From assembly GCA_964520785.1 (NCBI GenBank), contig CAZFQG010000038.1, positions 1 through 38,065 on the forward strand: a DNA stretch of 38,065 nt, given 5' to 3'. The DNA comes from CAZFQG01 sp964520785. Its GTDB lineage: Bacteria; Planctomycetota; Planctomycetia; Pirellulales; Thermoguttaceae. Below the pieces are notes generated by a model. It did not search any database. It saw only the letters and a program-made list of their open reading frames with translations, and was not told where the DNA came from. A program made the translations under genes and the position numbers. Positions 1 to 8,883 of the stretch are shown one piece after another (position 1 is the first letter of the stretch; each line of letters starts with the position of its first letter).

Positions 1-717
1 GGCGCGAGCGTGCTGCGGTGTGACCACTCCGGCAAGAGGTCCGAAGATGGATCGCTCATTACGTGGACCATTCCTACACTGGCCCCCGGCGCGACCGAGA
101 CGTTCAACATCGAATGCCATCTGAAGAAGCCCGGTTACCAAAAGTTCGAATTCGAGGCGGTCGCCGAGGAACACGTCAAGGCGGGGGGCGTGGCCGTGAC
201 GCAGGTCGAGGCAATCGCCGATCTGGTCCTGAAGGTCTCCGATCCGGTCGGTCCGGTCGCCACCGGAAAAAGGGCGGAGTACAAAATTCAGGTACAAAAC
301 CGCGGAACGAAGCGGGCCGAGGAAATCGAGGTCGTTGGTTACTTCTCGAAGGGGATCGAACCCGTCATGGTCCAGGGTCAGCCGAACAAGGTGAGCCCCG
401 GTCAGGTCGTCTTCAGCCCGATTGGGTCGATCCTGCCCGGTGAGACGATCGTCCTGACGATCCAGGCGGAGGCGAGTATCCCGGGGAACCACATGTTTCG
501 CGCGGAGGTCTACTGCAAGCCGCTGGGAACTCGGCTGGTCACGGAGGAGACCACCCACTTCTACAAGAGCCAGATTCTCGAGGCTGAACGTCCGCGGCCG
601 GACGACAGGGCCGATATCCAGCGGCCGGACGTCGGCGAGAGCGAAGAAAACCAACCACTCCGGACCGCGGGACGCCTGCCACCGGTGGCAGGAGATGCGA
701 ACCCGATGCGACGGTAG
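1..717 (+). CDS. DUF11/CARDB-like surface repeat protein, 3' part (5' end outside window)
   Basis: The reading frame is open to the left edge, so this is the C-terminal part of a longer protein; the GTG at 10 is just an internal codon. The visible part holds about two Ig-like beta-sandwich repeats of the DUF11 or CARDB type, with phrases such as IPTLAPGATETF and GSILPGETIVLTI that mark the repeat ends, and a central start at VADLVLKVSDPVGPVATG. The last 40 residues are charged and proline-rich, without a membrane anchor or sorting signal. Repeats of this kind occur in long extracytoplasmic adhesin or scaffold proteins of Planctomycetota; the partner and exact role cannot be told from this fragment. 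Transcription probably ends at a GC-rich hairpin 22 bases downstream. Confidence 0.8.
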   Translation, partial: GASVLRCDHSGKRSEDGSLITWTIPTLAPGATETFNIECHLKKPGYQKFEFEAVAEEHVKAGGVAVTQVEAIADLVLKVSDPVGPVATGKRAEYKIQVQNRGTKRAEEIEVVGYFSKGIEPVMVQGQPNKVSPGQVVFSPIGSILPGETIVLTIQAEASIPGNHMFRAEVYCKPLGTRLVTEETTHFYKSQILEAERPRPDDRADIQRPDVGESEENQPLRTAGRLPPVAGDANPMRR

Positions 718-738
718 AGTGCGTTCATTCTTTCCGCG

Positions 739-755
739 GGCCGGAAAGCCCGGCC
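739..755 (+). terminator. Weak hairpin after the DUF11-like gene
   Basis: A 6-bp perfect GC stem (GGCCGG / CCGGCC) closes a 5-base loop 22 bases after the stop codon, followed by a short T-rich stretch (TATTTC). The stem is short and the T-tract poor, so this is only a possible terminator. Confidence 0.25.
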
Positions 756-901
756 GGAGGTATTTCAATGGTCTTAGAACTCGTATAGAATTAACTTCCC
801 GAATTCCCGGGGGCGATCCCGAATTTCACTCCGCTACGCTGCGTGAAAATCAGGATGGGCCCCCCAACTAATTTACGGACAAGTTCTTAGCTCAGGATTC
901 G

Positions 902-1291
902 ATGGTGCTTGTCACGCTCGGGCTTATCGTCTTGGCGATGCTGGCGTCTTTTCTGCTATTGCTGGTCTTGAACTGGACGGTGTTTTTTCCCTGGATGCGC
1001 GCTTTCACTTCGGGAACGCCGGTCTCGGTCCTGGATATCCTCGGAATGCCCTTTCGCAGAACCGACGTCGGCGCCGTCCTCGGCGCCCTGATCATGGCGA
1101 AGCAGGCGGGCGTGGAGATCGGGTGCCGGGAGATGGAGCAGGCCTGCTTGCAGGGCTGCGATCCGCAGAAGCTGGCCCTGGCGATGATCAGCGCGCGGCG
1201 TCAGGGAATGGAGGTGACGTTCGAGGAACTCGTCGCGGCCGACCTCGAGGGCCGGCTTTCCGAGAGACTGCAGGTGAACGAGAGACCGTGA
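902..1291 (+). CDS. Stand-alone N-terminal domain of flotillin-like FloA
   Basis: This 129-residue protein matches the start of FloA (YqfA), the bacterial flotillin-like membrane scaffold. It has a hydrophobic segment (about residues 2-30) leading into FFPWMRAFTSGTPVSVLDIL, then GMPFRR and a helical part with IMAKQAGVEIG, LEQAC-like and MISARRQGMEVTFEELVAADLEGR. Known FloA proteins are about 330 residues and continue into an SPFH-type domain and a long coiled coil that drives oligomerisation; all of that is missing here. The ORF stops right after the conserved AADLEGR segment, 8 bases before the end of the convergent gene. It is either a deliberate short membrane protein or a relic truncated by rearrangement. 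No strong Shine-Dalgarno precedes the ATG. The similarity is recalled by eye from the B. subtilis protein. Confidence 0.7.
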   Translation: MVLVTLGLIVLAMLASFLLLLVLNWTVFFPWMRAFTSGTPVSVLDILGMPFRRTDVGAVLGALIMAKQAGVEIGCREMEQACLQGCDPQKLALAMISARRQGMEVTFEELVAADLEGRLSERLQVNERP

Positions 1292-1299
1292 CAAAGGCC

Positions 1300-3702
1300 C
1301 TATTCGCCTTGGCCGAGATCGAGGACGGCGACGTCCTCCGGAGCGAGGGACAAGAGTACACGGCCGTCTTTCACCGGAAGTCTCGTCCGGCGGACGAGAT
1401 CCACGCAGTGCGCACCGGAATCTCCCTCCAACTCTATGGTGATTCGAGTCGCGGAACTTCCTGAATTGAGGACGGTCAAGTAACGCCCTCCGAACCTTTC
1501 CAGGGAAATGCCCGGCGAGTCGGTCCGGGCCAGTGGAACGGGCTCCCAACCGGCTTCGGCGACGAGACGGCACAGGGGGACGTACTTCTTGAAGAGGGGC
1601 CGGTCGCGGTTATAGAGGTCCGGGTTCGTGAAGTAGTGCCTCGTCGCGGCGTCGGCGCTGAAGAAGCCGGGGAACATTCCGAAGGCAAGCGACCTCTTCA
1701 TGTACCGCTCGACCATTTCGTGAGAGAAGCCGTCGAAGTCGGTATTCATGAGGAAGCAAAATGGCTTCCCTTTGCACAGAGCGCGGCGGTATAGAAGATC
1801 TTCGATCGACCAGGGAGACCAGCGGCCACCGTAATTCCAGTTGGTCTCGGTTCCGGCGACGTCCAGAAGGGGAACGAGCCAGCAGAGTCGATCCGGCGTG
1901 CTGTTGGCCATCATCAGCTTGCCTCGCGCATGGACGTCTTTGGCGATGGCGCGGATGTACTCGAACGCGACGAGGCCGCGCAGGATGCCCGGTGCATGGG
2001 TATCCGGATCGAAACAAAGGGGCGTTTCGGCCGCGGCGAAGTGACCGCGGTCGAAGTCGAGGGTCGCGGTAACGTATCCTTCGCTCGAATCGATGTATTC
2101 TCCGTCGACTGCCGGATCAGCGCCTTCGGCGTATCGCGCGTCCGGGTTCGTCGCGGCCCACTTGTTCTTGAAGTCGGTGAATTCGCCTTGGATTCCCGGC
2201 AGCGAGTTCATGCTCCAGACGGCCCCATCGCACCAGGGCGTGTCCAGCAGTTGGGCGACGAGGTTTCCTTCCGCGTCGCGCATTCCGGACGCGAAGAGCG
2301 CCCGGGCGTCGCGGTTTCCCGTTTCGGCCAGCCGCCGCGCCTCGGCCAAAGCGGCTTCGTGGGTCCTCGGCACGTCGTGGGCCATCCGCATCCACCAGGT
2401 CATCGGCTCCGTGTACCGGAACGTCAGGATTCCGTGCGCGTCGTCCCAAGCGGTTTCGTTCGTCCCCTCCTTGAAGCGGAACCCGAAATCCTCCCATTCT
2501 TCCACCTCGCTGATCTTGGCGAAAGGCATCCACAGGCCCTGGCTTCCGACTCGCCGCCGGAAAGCCTCGGGAAAGGCCTCGTAATACGCGGCCAATGCCG
2601 CGCGGAAGTCCCACTCGGGGTCGAACGTGAATTCGCAAAAACCTAGCGCCGCCGAGTTCTTTTCCGGCGCAAGGCCGATGTCGTACGCGAGATAGAGTTC
2701 CTCCGTCACCGCGTTGTACGCGATACGGAAGAACGCCGGCCGGGCCATGTCGATCCCCAGCGCGATTCCTTCGTCTTTTCCCCTCTCGCAGACGACGATC
2801 GCGCCGAACGGATAACGCGAAAGCTGCTCGATCGATCCGGCCGGGTAGTACCGCGTGTTCGCGTTCTCGCCGCCAGCGGCCGGGACGGCGCTTTGTACCG
2901 GGTCATTGAGCCACCGCGCCGCCTTGGCGCCAATGGCGTAAAGGAGCGTGACCGCGCGGTCCTTACCGGTCGTGTCCATCAGGGTCACGTCGTAGTAGGT
3001 GCGTCCCGACCGGTGGGTCGTCGCGACGTCGAGCTTCAGCCCCAGCGCCGTGTCCGAAATCGCGTGGAATCCGGAATCGGCGGCTACGTCGCGGACTTGG
3101 AAACCCCGGGCCGGTCCCGGGCCCGGGACGACGGCCGCTCCATGAAAAAGCGCGGCCGAACCTTCGAGATCGCACGCATGGAGTGCCGGCTCGCGGAAGT
3201 ATGCCTTGCCCGAACGTCCCCTCAGAAGCAACCAATACGACACCGATCGAATCGGCTTGGTGGGAACGACGACGAGTTCTCGCCGCGTCCACTGGCCGGT
3301 TCCGGTGGGGAACGACTTCACGATCCCCCACTGGTGCGTCCCGTCGGAGTACGTGAGGTCGAGGTAGAGCGAATACTCGGCCGTCGGCGAGCCGGGGATG
3401 TTCTCCGCTTTGCTCCAAGCCGACGCGATCAGCGGGGCCGCCCTCACTTGATCGAGAACCACCGTCTGCCCCGCGCCCTTGTTGAGCGACGCGTCCTCGC
3501 CGTTATCGCAGACGAAGACATCCCCCTCCAGGACAAACCCGTCCTCCCACGGTCCCCACCGGTCGTCCCGCAACAGATTCTCGCCGGCAAGCTCGCGCGG
3601 CAAAACCCGCTTCACCTCTTGGGCGGAGGCGACGAGGCAGAATGCAAGGACGAATACCGCCGTTAGGACGGTCTTTTTCTTCCTCATTGGACTAAACGAC
3701 AC
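1300..3702 (-). CDS. Secreted protein of unknown function, possible glycoside-hydrolase-like fold
   Basis: About 800 residues with a typical Sec signal peptide: a basic n-region (RKKK), a hydrophobic core and an ASA|QE-type cleavage site near residue 28. The next 150 residues read like a carbohydrate-binding beta-sandwich (GENLLRDDRWGPWEDGF; YSLYLDLTYSDGTHQW). The second half has features of a TIM-barrel glycosidase, with acidic strand ends (DGEYIDSSEGY, AGTETNWNYGG, MNTDFDGFSHE) and a small C-terminal beta domain. I cannot name a GH family. Two starts are possible: GTG at 3702, which overlaps the preceding gene and lies only 3 bases after GGAGG, or ATG at 3687, which gives a more compact signal peptide but is about 17 bases from that ribosome site. 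It directly follows the zinc ribbon gene and may be translationally coupled to it. Confidence 0.75.
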   Translation of the reverse strand: MSFSPMRKKKTVLTAVFVLAFCLVASAQEVKRVLPRELAGENLLRDDRWGPWEDGFVLEGDVFVCDNGEDASLNKGAGQTVVLDQVRAAPLIASAWSKAENIPGSPTAEYSLYLDLTYSDGTHQWGIVKSFPTGTGQWTRRELVVVPTKPIRSVSYWLLLRGRSGKAYFREPALHACDLEGSAALFHGAAVVPGPGPARGFQVRDVAADSGFHAISDTALGLKLDVATTHRSGRTYYDVTLMDTTGKDRAVTLLYAIGAKAARWLNDPVQSAVPAAGGENANTRYYPAGSIEQLSRYPFGAIVVCERGKDEGIALGIDMARPAFFRIAYNAVTEELYLAYDIGLAPEKNSAALGFCEFTFDPEWDFRAALAAYYEAFPEAFRRRVGSQGLWMPFAKISEVEEWEDFGFRFKEGTNETAWDDAHGILTFRYTEPMTWWMRMAHDVPRTHEAALAEARRLAETGNRDARALFASGMRDAEGNLVAQLLDTPWCDGAVWSMNSLPGIQGEFTDFKNKWAATNPDARYAEGADPAVDGEYIDSSEGYVTATLDFDRGHFAAAETPLCFDPDTHAPGILRGLVAFEYIRAIAKDVHARGKLMMANSTPDRLCWLVPLLDVAGTETNWNYGGRWSPWSIEDLLYRRALCKGKPFCFLMNTDFDGFSHEMVERYMKRSLAFGMFPGFFSADAATRHYFTNPDLYNRDRPLFKKYVPLCRLVAEAGWEPVPLARTDSPGISLERFGGRYLTVLNSGSSATRITIELEGDSGAHCVDLVRRTRLPVKDGRVLLSLAPEDVAVLDLGQGE

Positions 3703-4435
3703 TCTCCTCCGCCGTGTAAAGGATGGCCCCGCATGAACGGCAGATTACCAGCTCCTCCAGGGTGATCTTGTTAATCTCGTTCAGAGGGACCGTCTGATGG
3801 CAGGCGCCGCAGGAAGAGCCGATGATCGGGGCGATCGCGTCTTCCCCTTTCAAGCGGACGATACGCTCGTACTCCGCGAGGAATTCGCGAGTCGCCTTGG
3901 TTCGGGCCTCCGAAAACTCCTCCTCCAGGTGTCGGAGCTCCTTTTTCAACTCCGGTTCGCTTTCTTGGGCCTGGGCAATGGCGGCTTCGGACTTCTGGCG
4001 GGTTTCCTTCGCCTTTTGTTCCGCCGCGGCCACCTTGACCTCGAATTCGTCCAACCGGTCGAATCCTTCGAGGATCTCGTCCGACAAGACGCTATTGGCC
4101 ATCGTCGTCGCCTCGATTTGCTCGATTAGGGCCTGGTACTCGCGGTTGTTCGAGGCGGCGTTGAGCTGCATCCTCAGTTTCTGAATCTTGGCTTCTCCGT
4201 CCTGCAGCCGGCCCTGCTTGGAATCGACCAGTATTCGAAACTCCTTCTGCTGCCGCTTCAGACCCGCCAGTTCCGCCTCCTTCGTCTCAATCAGATTGCG
4301 GTGGGCGGCGATGAGAGCCGGCACTCGCCGCAACCGCGATTCCAGATCGGCGCGCTGCCGCCCAATCCGATGTAACGCCCGCAGCACTTCCAGACTGACG
4401 GAAATCGAGGGTCCGACTTTTCTTCGAATTGCCAT
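3692..4435 (-). CDS. Coiled-coil C4 zinc ribbon protein (CT398/PF02591 type)
   Basis: 247 residues. Residues about 20-190 form a long, highly charged helical hairpin (heptad-like stretches such as ETKEAELAGLKRQQKEF and EPELKKELRHLEEEF). The C-terminus is a zinc ribbon with two CxxC knuckles, CGAC and CRSC, about 25 residues apart. This is the architecture of the widespread zf-RING_7/CT398-like family. Proteins of this family are cytoplasmic; a role in nucleic-acid or RNA-polymerase-linked processes has been suggested, but the function is not settled. It lies downstream of rpoD and dnaG on the same strand but beyond a strong terminator, so it probably has its own promoter. The GGAG nearest its ATG is about 16 bases away, which is unusually far. 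Confidence 0.85.
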   Translation of the reverse strand: MAIRRKVGPSISVSLEVLRALHRIGRQRADLESRLRRVPALIAAHRNLIETKEAELAGLKRQQKEFRILVDSKQGRLQDGEAKIQKLRMQLNAASNNREYQALIEQIEATTMANSVLSDEILEGFDRLDEFEVKVAAAEQKAKETRQKSEAAIAQAQESEPELKKELRHLEEEFSEARTKATREFLAEYERIVRLKGEDAIAPIIGSSCGACHQTVPLNEINKITLEELVICRSCGAILYTAEESVV

Positions 4436-4496
4436 GGTGTGGATTATCGCTCTCCTTTCAATTCAGTTCGTATGGGTTTGATTCTCGCATGTCCAT

Positions 4497-4528
4497 GAAA
4501 AAACCGCCGGTCCGAGGACCGACGGTTT
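4497..4528 (-). terminator. Rho-independent terminator after rpoD
   Basis: Read on the minus strand, 4528-4517 and 4512-4501 form a 12-bp stem with one mismatch and a 4-base loop (CTCG), followed immediately by six T (4503-4498). It lies 88 bases beyond the rpoD stop codon and separates the dnaG-rpoD transcript from the zinc ribbon gene. Confidence 0.8.
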
Positions 4529-4615
4529 GTGGGTGTTCACCGTGTGGTTTCGCTCTGGGCGTGCCGTCCCTTCGACGGGACGCCCGTTTCGGGTCGGGGC
4601 CGAACGGGTTCCGAT

Positions 4616-6295
4616 TCAACCGGCCGCATGTTCCAGGAACCCTTCCAGTTGCTGGCTACGGACCGGGTGGCGCAACTTGCTGACCGCCTTGGATTCAATT
4701 TGGCGGACACGTTCCCGAGTAACCTTGAATATCCGCCCCACTTCTTCGAGGGTATAAGCATACCCATCCCCAAGACCATACCGCAGTCGAATGATTTCGC
4801 GTTCGCGGTAGGTGAGCGTCTTGAGTAGACTGTCAATTTGGTCCCGAAGAAGGGCATTGGTGGTGGCTCGGAATGGTCTGGGGAGTCCTTCATCTTCAAC
4901 GAATTCACCAAACGAGCTGTCTTCTCCCTCCCCAATGGGGCGGTCAAGGCTCATCGGCGAACGGCCGATCGTCAGGACTCGACTGGTTTCCTCGATCGAC
5001 AGACCCACGGCGTGGGCGATTTCCTCCAAGGTCGGTTCGCGATCCAATTCGTGGAGCAGCCGCTTGGAGACATTCTTTATTCTACCCAATACATCGATCA
5101 TGTGAACCGGGATGTGCACGGTTCTTGCCTGATCCGCGATTGCCCTGGTGATCGCTTGCCGGATCCACCAGGTCGCATAGGTCGAGAACTTGAAACCTCG
5201 GCGGTATTCGTATTTGTCGACGGCCCGCATCAGCCCGGTGTTCCCCTCCTGAATCAGGTCCAGAAAGCTCAATCCCCGATTGCGGTATTTTTTCGCGATG
5301 GAGACGACGAGTCGCAGGTTCCCGGCGGAAAGACGGCGTTTGACCTCTTCGTAGTCCCTGAACTGGTTTCGCATCCGCGCGACGCGGCGCTGGATACTCG
5401 TGGGGCTCTCCTGGGTGGTGATCATCAGATCACGGAGTTCACGCCGCAGGTCTGCGCGGACGTCCGGATCGAGTTCCTCGGAGCGTAGCTTGTAACGGAT
5501 ATCGTGCATCCGGTCAGCCATCTCTTCGAGCTGGCGCATCATTCCCTTGATCCGCCGCGTGCGGATGCTTAGTTCCTCGACGAGAATGAGAGCCTTCGTT
5601 CTTCTTTGAAGGAAACGCCTTCGAACGATCCTCCTTTCCTCCGGCACCATCTGGCGGCTGATAAGCTTGACGAAATCGACGCGATTTGCCTCCAAAAGGT
5701 GGTTGACAGTACCGAGATTGTGGGGCATTCTCGCAAGAATCTGGTCCTTACTGAGACGCTCGGTCAAAGAGACCTTAATGGTCCTGTCGAACGGGAGTTT
5801 TCCGCGGTAAACCCGCTCGAGGGTGACGACGGTCATCCGCATCGCCAGATTGCAGCCGACCACGGTACGCCGGAAACGGCGGCGCGTGACTTCCACCTTC
5901 TTCGCGAGGGAGATCTCCTCCTCGCGCGACAAAAGGGGCGTTTGGGCCATCTGACTCAGATAGAGCCGAATCGGATCGTGGTGGAGTTTCGAATCGGCCG
6001 GATCCGGAAGCAGGCTCGCTGCGTCATCAATCTCGGCATTCTCCTCCGCTTCCGCGTGCCCGACCGTTCTGAGGACCGTGTCCGCCGCCGGCTCCGCGGG
6101 ATCGTCGAACTCCGGCTCGGGTGGCTCGTGAACCAGATCGATGTTTTCCTCGTCCAGAGAGATGAGCAGTCGATCCAGCTTTTCCGGGTCGACGTCGTCG
6201 TCCGGCAAATACCGGGCGACTTCGTCATAGGTAAGATACCCCTGATCCTTCCCCTTGGCGATCAGGTCCTGCAATTCGCGGTCGAATGGGTCCAT
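4616..6295 (-). CDS. rpoD: RNA polymerase housekeeping sigma factor (sigma-70/SigA)
   Basis: 559 residues from the start chosen here. Region 1.1 is present (LIAKGKDQGYLTYDEVARYL), then region 1.2 (DPIRLYLSQMAQTPLLSREEE), a roughly 170-residue basic helical insert, the signature core of region 2 (NLRLVVSIAKKYRNRGLSFL, followed by DLIQEGNTGLMRAVDKYEYR and YATWWIRQAI), region 3 (IPVHMIDVLGRI) and region 4.2 with the -35-binding helix (TLEEVGRIFKVTRERVRQIE). These mark a group 1 primary sigma factor. The frame extends upstream to ATG 6346 and ATG 6313, but only ATG 6295 has a good ribosome site (AAGGAG, 7-base spacer), and the protein then begins MDPFDRELQDL like other primary sigma factors. It follows dnaG on the same strand, the usual primase-sigma pairing, and ends at an intrinsic terminator. 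Confidence 0.97.
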   Translation of the reverse strand: MDPFDRELQDLIAKGKDQGYLTYDEVARYLPDDDVDPEKLDRLLISLDEENIDLVHEPPEPEFDDPAEPAADTVLRTVGHAEAEENAEIDDAASLLPDPADSKLHHDPIRLYLSQMAQTPLLSREEEISLAKKVEVTRRRFRRTVVGCNLAMRMTVVTLERVYRGKLPFDRTIKVSLTERLSKDQILARMPHNLGTVNHLLEANRVDFVKLISRQMVPEERRIVRRRFLQRRTKALILVEELSIRTRRIKGMMRQLEEMADRMHDIRYKLRSEELDPDVRADLRRELRDLMITTQESPTSIQRRVARMRNQFRDYEEVKRRLSAGNLRLVVSIAKKYRNRGLSFLDLIQEGNTGLMRAVDKYEYRRGFKFSTYATWWIRQAITRAIADQARTVHIPVHMIDVLGRIKNVSKRLLHELDREPTLEEIAHAVGLSIEETSRVLTIGRSPMSLDRPIGEGEDSSFGEFVEDEGLPRPFRATTNALLRDQIDSLLKTLTYREREIIRLRYGLGDGYAYTLEEVGRIFKVTRERVRQIESKAVSKLRHPVRSQQLEGFLEHAAG

Positions 6296-6302
6296 CTCCG
6301 CA

Positions 6303-6308
6303 CTCCTT
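6303..6308 (-). promoter_or_regulatory. Ribosome binding site that sets the rpoD start
   Basis: AAGGAG on the minus strand lies 7 bases before ATG 6295, and lies inside the extra codons that the longer starts at 6313 and 6346 would add. This favours the 559-residue form. Confidence 0.7.
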
Positions 6309-6412
6309 TGCATCGTGGACGAAAGATTGACGGGTTCATCGTACATGCCGGAAAGGTGGTTCCGAAGTGCCCGGTTTCACGGGAGGACACTCGGGATTCC
6401 GGCGGAAGGCCG

Positions 6413-8380
6413 CTAAAAAGGGGCCATGGTGTCGTCGCCCGGGTCAGGGTCGGCTCCTTCCGTGGAGTCGGAAATGCCCTGCCGGGCTCGTAGTGATTTC
6501 AGCATGTCGCCGAGCATTTGAGTCTTTCGGTCCTGGTCCAGGGCATCATCTCGCAGCGCTACGACCTGCGTCGGGTCCTGCATCCGGGACTTGCGTCTTT
6601 GGAAGTTGGCGATCAACTCCTCCAACAAGGCGGCGGGGTCCGGGTGATTCCGAATCCGCGGCGATTCGTCCAATTCGACCAGCAGGCTCTTTATCGCCGG
6701 TTCATCGAACTCTACCATCAACCGCGGAAAATCAGCCAAACACCCTTCCTCCGCCAGGCGGTTCATCGCCGCGTAGATGGCCCTCAGCGAGGCCAAGGTT
6801 ATTGTCTCAATGGCGAAATGTTCCCTCGCCGCGACAAGCAGGTCGGGAAACTGCACGAGGATCTCCAGGAGTTCCGTCTGAAAGGGATCGCGGCGGTACA
6901 ATTCGCGCAGCTTGACCGCCGGCGACTCGGGTACGATCGGAGCCGGGCCGGTGATTCGCGGCCGTGCCTTTCGCCGGGCTTCCGTCAGCCGCGCGCGGAC
7001 GTCCAATTCCGGAACGCGGAAGTGGTGGGCCAACCGGTTGAGAATAATATCCTCGCGCAGCCGCGACAAGCCGGCGCCGCGCGGCGCCTTGGCGACAAGC
7101 GCAACCATCCGTTCCAACGCCTGCGCCGCGCCGTGAAGATCGTTCTTCAGATCGATGTTCCGCGTGATCGACGTGAACGCATGTTCCAACGCGTCGGAAG
7201 CGCCGTTCACCAACTCCTGGAACGCCTCGGCGCCGTCCTGCTGAAGGAACTCGCACGGATCTTTCCCCTCCGGCAGCGTAACGAGCCGCAGGTCGACCTC
7301 TTGCGCGAGGAATAGTTCCAGGACCTCGCCGGCCCTTTTTTGACCCGCCTCGTCTCCGTCGAGGACAAGGACGACCTGATCGGCGAACCGGCGAAGCGTC
7401 GTGATGTGGCGTTCCCCCAGCGCGGTTCCCAAAACGGCAACGGCATCGGTGAACCCGTGTTGGTGGGCCGCGATGCAATCCGTGTATCCCTCCATGACCA
7501 GCACTCGGCGGCCGCGCCGCATGGTCTCCTTCGCGAGGTCCAGCCCGTAAAGCAGGTTGCTCTTGGAAAAAAGCAGCGTCTCCGGTGAATTGACGTACTT
7601 CGCGGGATGTTCGGAACCCGGCAGAACGCGACCGCCGATGCCGACCGGCCGTCCCTGCGAATCGCGGATCGAGAAGAGGATGCGTCCGTGGAACCGGTCG
7701 TACCAGCCCCCACCGTCACGGCGGACGAGGATACCCAGCGCTTCGAGGATCTTCGCCCTTTTTGGGTTATGCCCCACTTTCGCCAGGAGCCAATCGCCGG
7801 CTTCCGGAGAAAAACCGAGATGAAACCGCCGGATGTCGTCCGCGACGATGCCGCGGTCCGCCAGGTACTGCCGCGCGGGTTCCGCTTCCGGCATCTCCAG
7901 AAGGCACTCTTCGTACTGCTTCTCCGCCCAGGCCGCCGCCTGCAAGAGCGTCGGTTTGTCGATTTCCATCACCCCGCCGGTGGGATCGTCGTCGTATACC
8001 GCCTCGGAAGGGTCTGCGGCGATCCGAACCGTCTTGCGGCGAAATGCGTGCTTATCCAGGGTGATATTTGCCCGTTCGGCCAACATTTCCAGGGCCTCGG
8101 GAAAGCTGACCTGCTCCATTTTCATCAGAAAGCTGAAGACGTCCCCCCCGATGTCGCACACCCAGCATTTGAAAGACTGCCGCTCGGGGTTGACCTGCAA
8201 ACTCGGCCGCCGGTCCTCATGCCAGGGACAACGGCCGACGAAAACCCGCCCCTGGCGCCGCAGCTCCATATAGCTGCCGACGAGATCGACGATATCGGTC
8301 GCCTGCCGAACCTGCTCTTTGGCGTCGAACAAACTCACCGATGACGTCCCTTTGCGTCTACTTTGAACCGCGACTTCCAT
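6413..8380 (-). CDS. dnaG: DNA primase
   Basis: 655 residues, the usual primase length. The N-terminal zinc-binding domain has C51, H54, C72 and C75 in CPWHEDRRPSLQV and CWVCDIGGD; this is the CHC2 finger, with Trp where many bacteria have Phe. The RNA polymerase core and TOPRIM follow, with the metal-binding MEGYTD (296-301) and DGDEAG (341-346). The C-terminal 200 residues form a helical DnaB-interacting-like region. The enzyme makes RNA primers at the replication fork. The ATG at 8380 has a weak GAGG site; a GTG at 8338, starting VSLFDAKEQVRQA, is a credible alternative because that is where related primases begin. rpoD follows 117 bases downstream, consistent with co-transcription. Confidence 0.97.
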   Translation of the reverse strand: MEVAVQSRRKGTSSVSLFDAKEQVRQATDIVDLVGSYMELRRQGRVFVGRCPWHEDRRPSLQVNPERQSFKCWVCDIGGDVFSFLMKMEQVSFPEALEMLAERANITLDKHAFRRKTVRIAADPSEAVYDDDPTGGVMEIDKPTLLQAAAWAEKQYEECLLEMPEAEPARQYLADRGIVADDIRRFHLGFSPEAGDWLLAKVGHNPKRAKILEALGILVRRDGGGWYDRFHGRILFSIRDSQGRPVGIGGRVLPGSEHPAKYVNSPETLLFSKSNLLYGLDLAKETMRRGRRVLVMEGYTDCIAAHQHGFTDAVAVLGTALGERHITTLRRFADQVVLVLDGDEAGQKRAGEVLELFLAQEVDLRLVTLPEGKDPCEFLQQDGAEAFQELVNGASDALEHAFTSITRNIDLKNDLHGAAQALERMVALVAKAPRGAGLSRLREDIILNRLAHHFRVPELDVRARLTEARRKARPRITGPAPIVPESPAVKLRELYRRDPFQTELLEILVQFPDLLVAAREHFAIETITLASLRAIYAAMNRLAEEGCLADFPRLMVEFDEPAIKSLLVELDESPRIRNHPDPAALLEELIANFQRRKSRMQDPTQVVALRDDALDQDRKTQMLGDMLKSLRARQGISDSTEGADPDPGDDTMAPF

Positions 8381-8883
8381 TTCGCCTCAAAAAACTCGCC
8401 ACCGCGGAGAATCCATCCTCCGTGCCGGGGGTAGAGTGCTCCGTGTACACCGTAAACAGAGTCCTTGTTCCTCCCGTGACGGCACAATGCCCTATCCGGG
8501 AACCTCATCCAACGGGAATTTCCATAATTGACCACAAGTAACCCAATCATGCAAGGTCGGATTTATAGCTCTTTGGATATTTGCATATGCCTCTTAAGAG
8601 TGGCTTCAACATCAGAATGGCCGGTTGTTACGCAACACTTGAAAAACCTATGAATCCAGGCAATCTGGGACGATGTACATGCACGACATCCGGTTCGATT
8701 TCGGGAATACTTCCAACACCCTTTTTTCGCCGGTATACTGGAACTTGACCATTCGCGGTTTCTTTTGAGGGTGGCGATCTGTCTCCCGGGGAGAAAACGG
8801 GGTGGGCGCGGGCGACTCGCCTCTTTGAGTTCGTCCTCGGTCGAGTGAGCCTCCTTTTGCGAGTTTTGTGGGAGAGAAATCCG
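8381..8883. other. Divergent intergenic region, no gene seen
   Basis: This 503-base gap separates dnaG (leftward) from the HEAT-repeat lipoprotein (rightward) and must hold both promoters. A possible rightward promoter has TATACT at 8734-8739 and TTCCAA at 8711-8716 with a 17-base spacer; the -35 is poor (3 of 6). I found no convincing leftward promoter for dnaG, only AT-rich patches around 8550-8600. No tRNA or known ncRNA core sequence was recognised, and the short ORFs here lack coding character. Confidence 0.4.

Noticed and set aside
2893..3666. A 257-codon plus-strand frame opposite the secreted protein gene
   Set aside because: The opposite strand has a signal peptide and balanced composition; this frame does not.
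8335..8550. A short minus-strand ORF upstream of dnaG
   Set aside because: Overlaps the primase start in another frame and has no ribosome site or family match.
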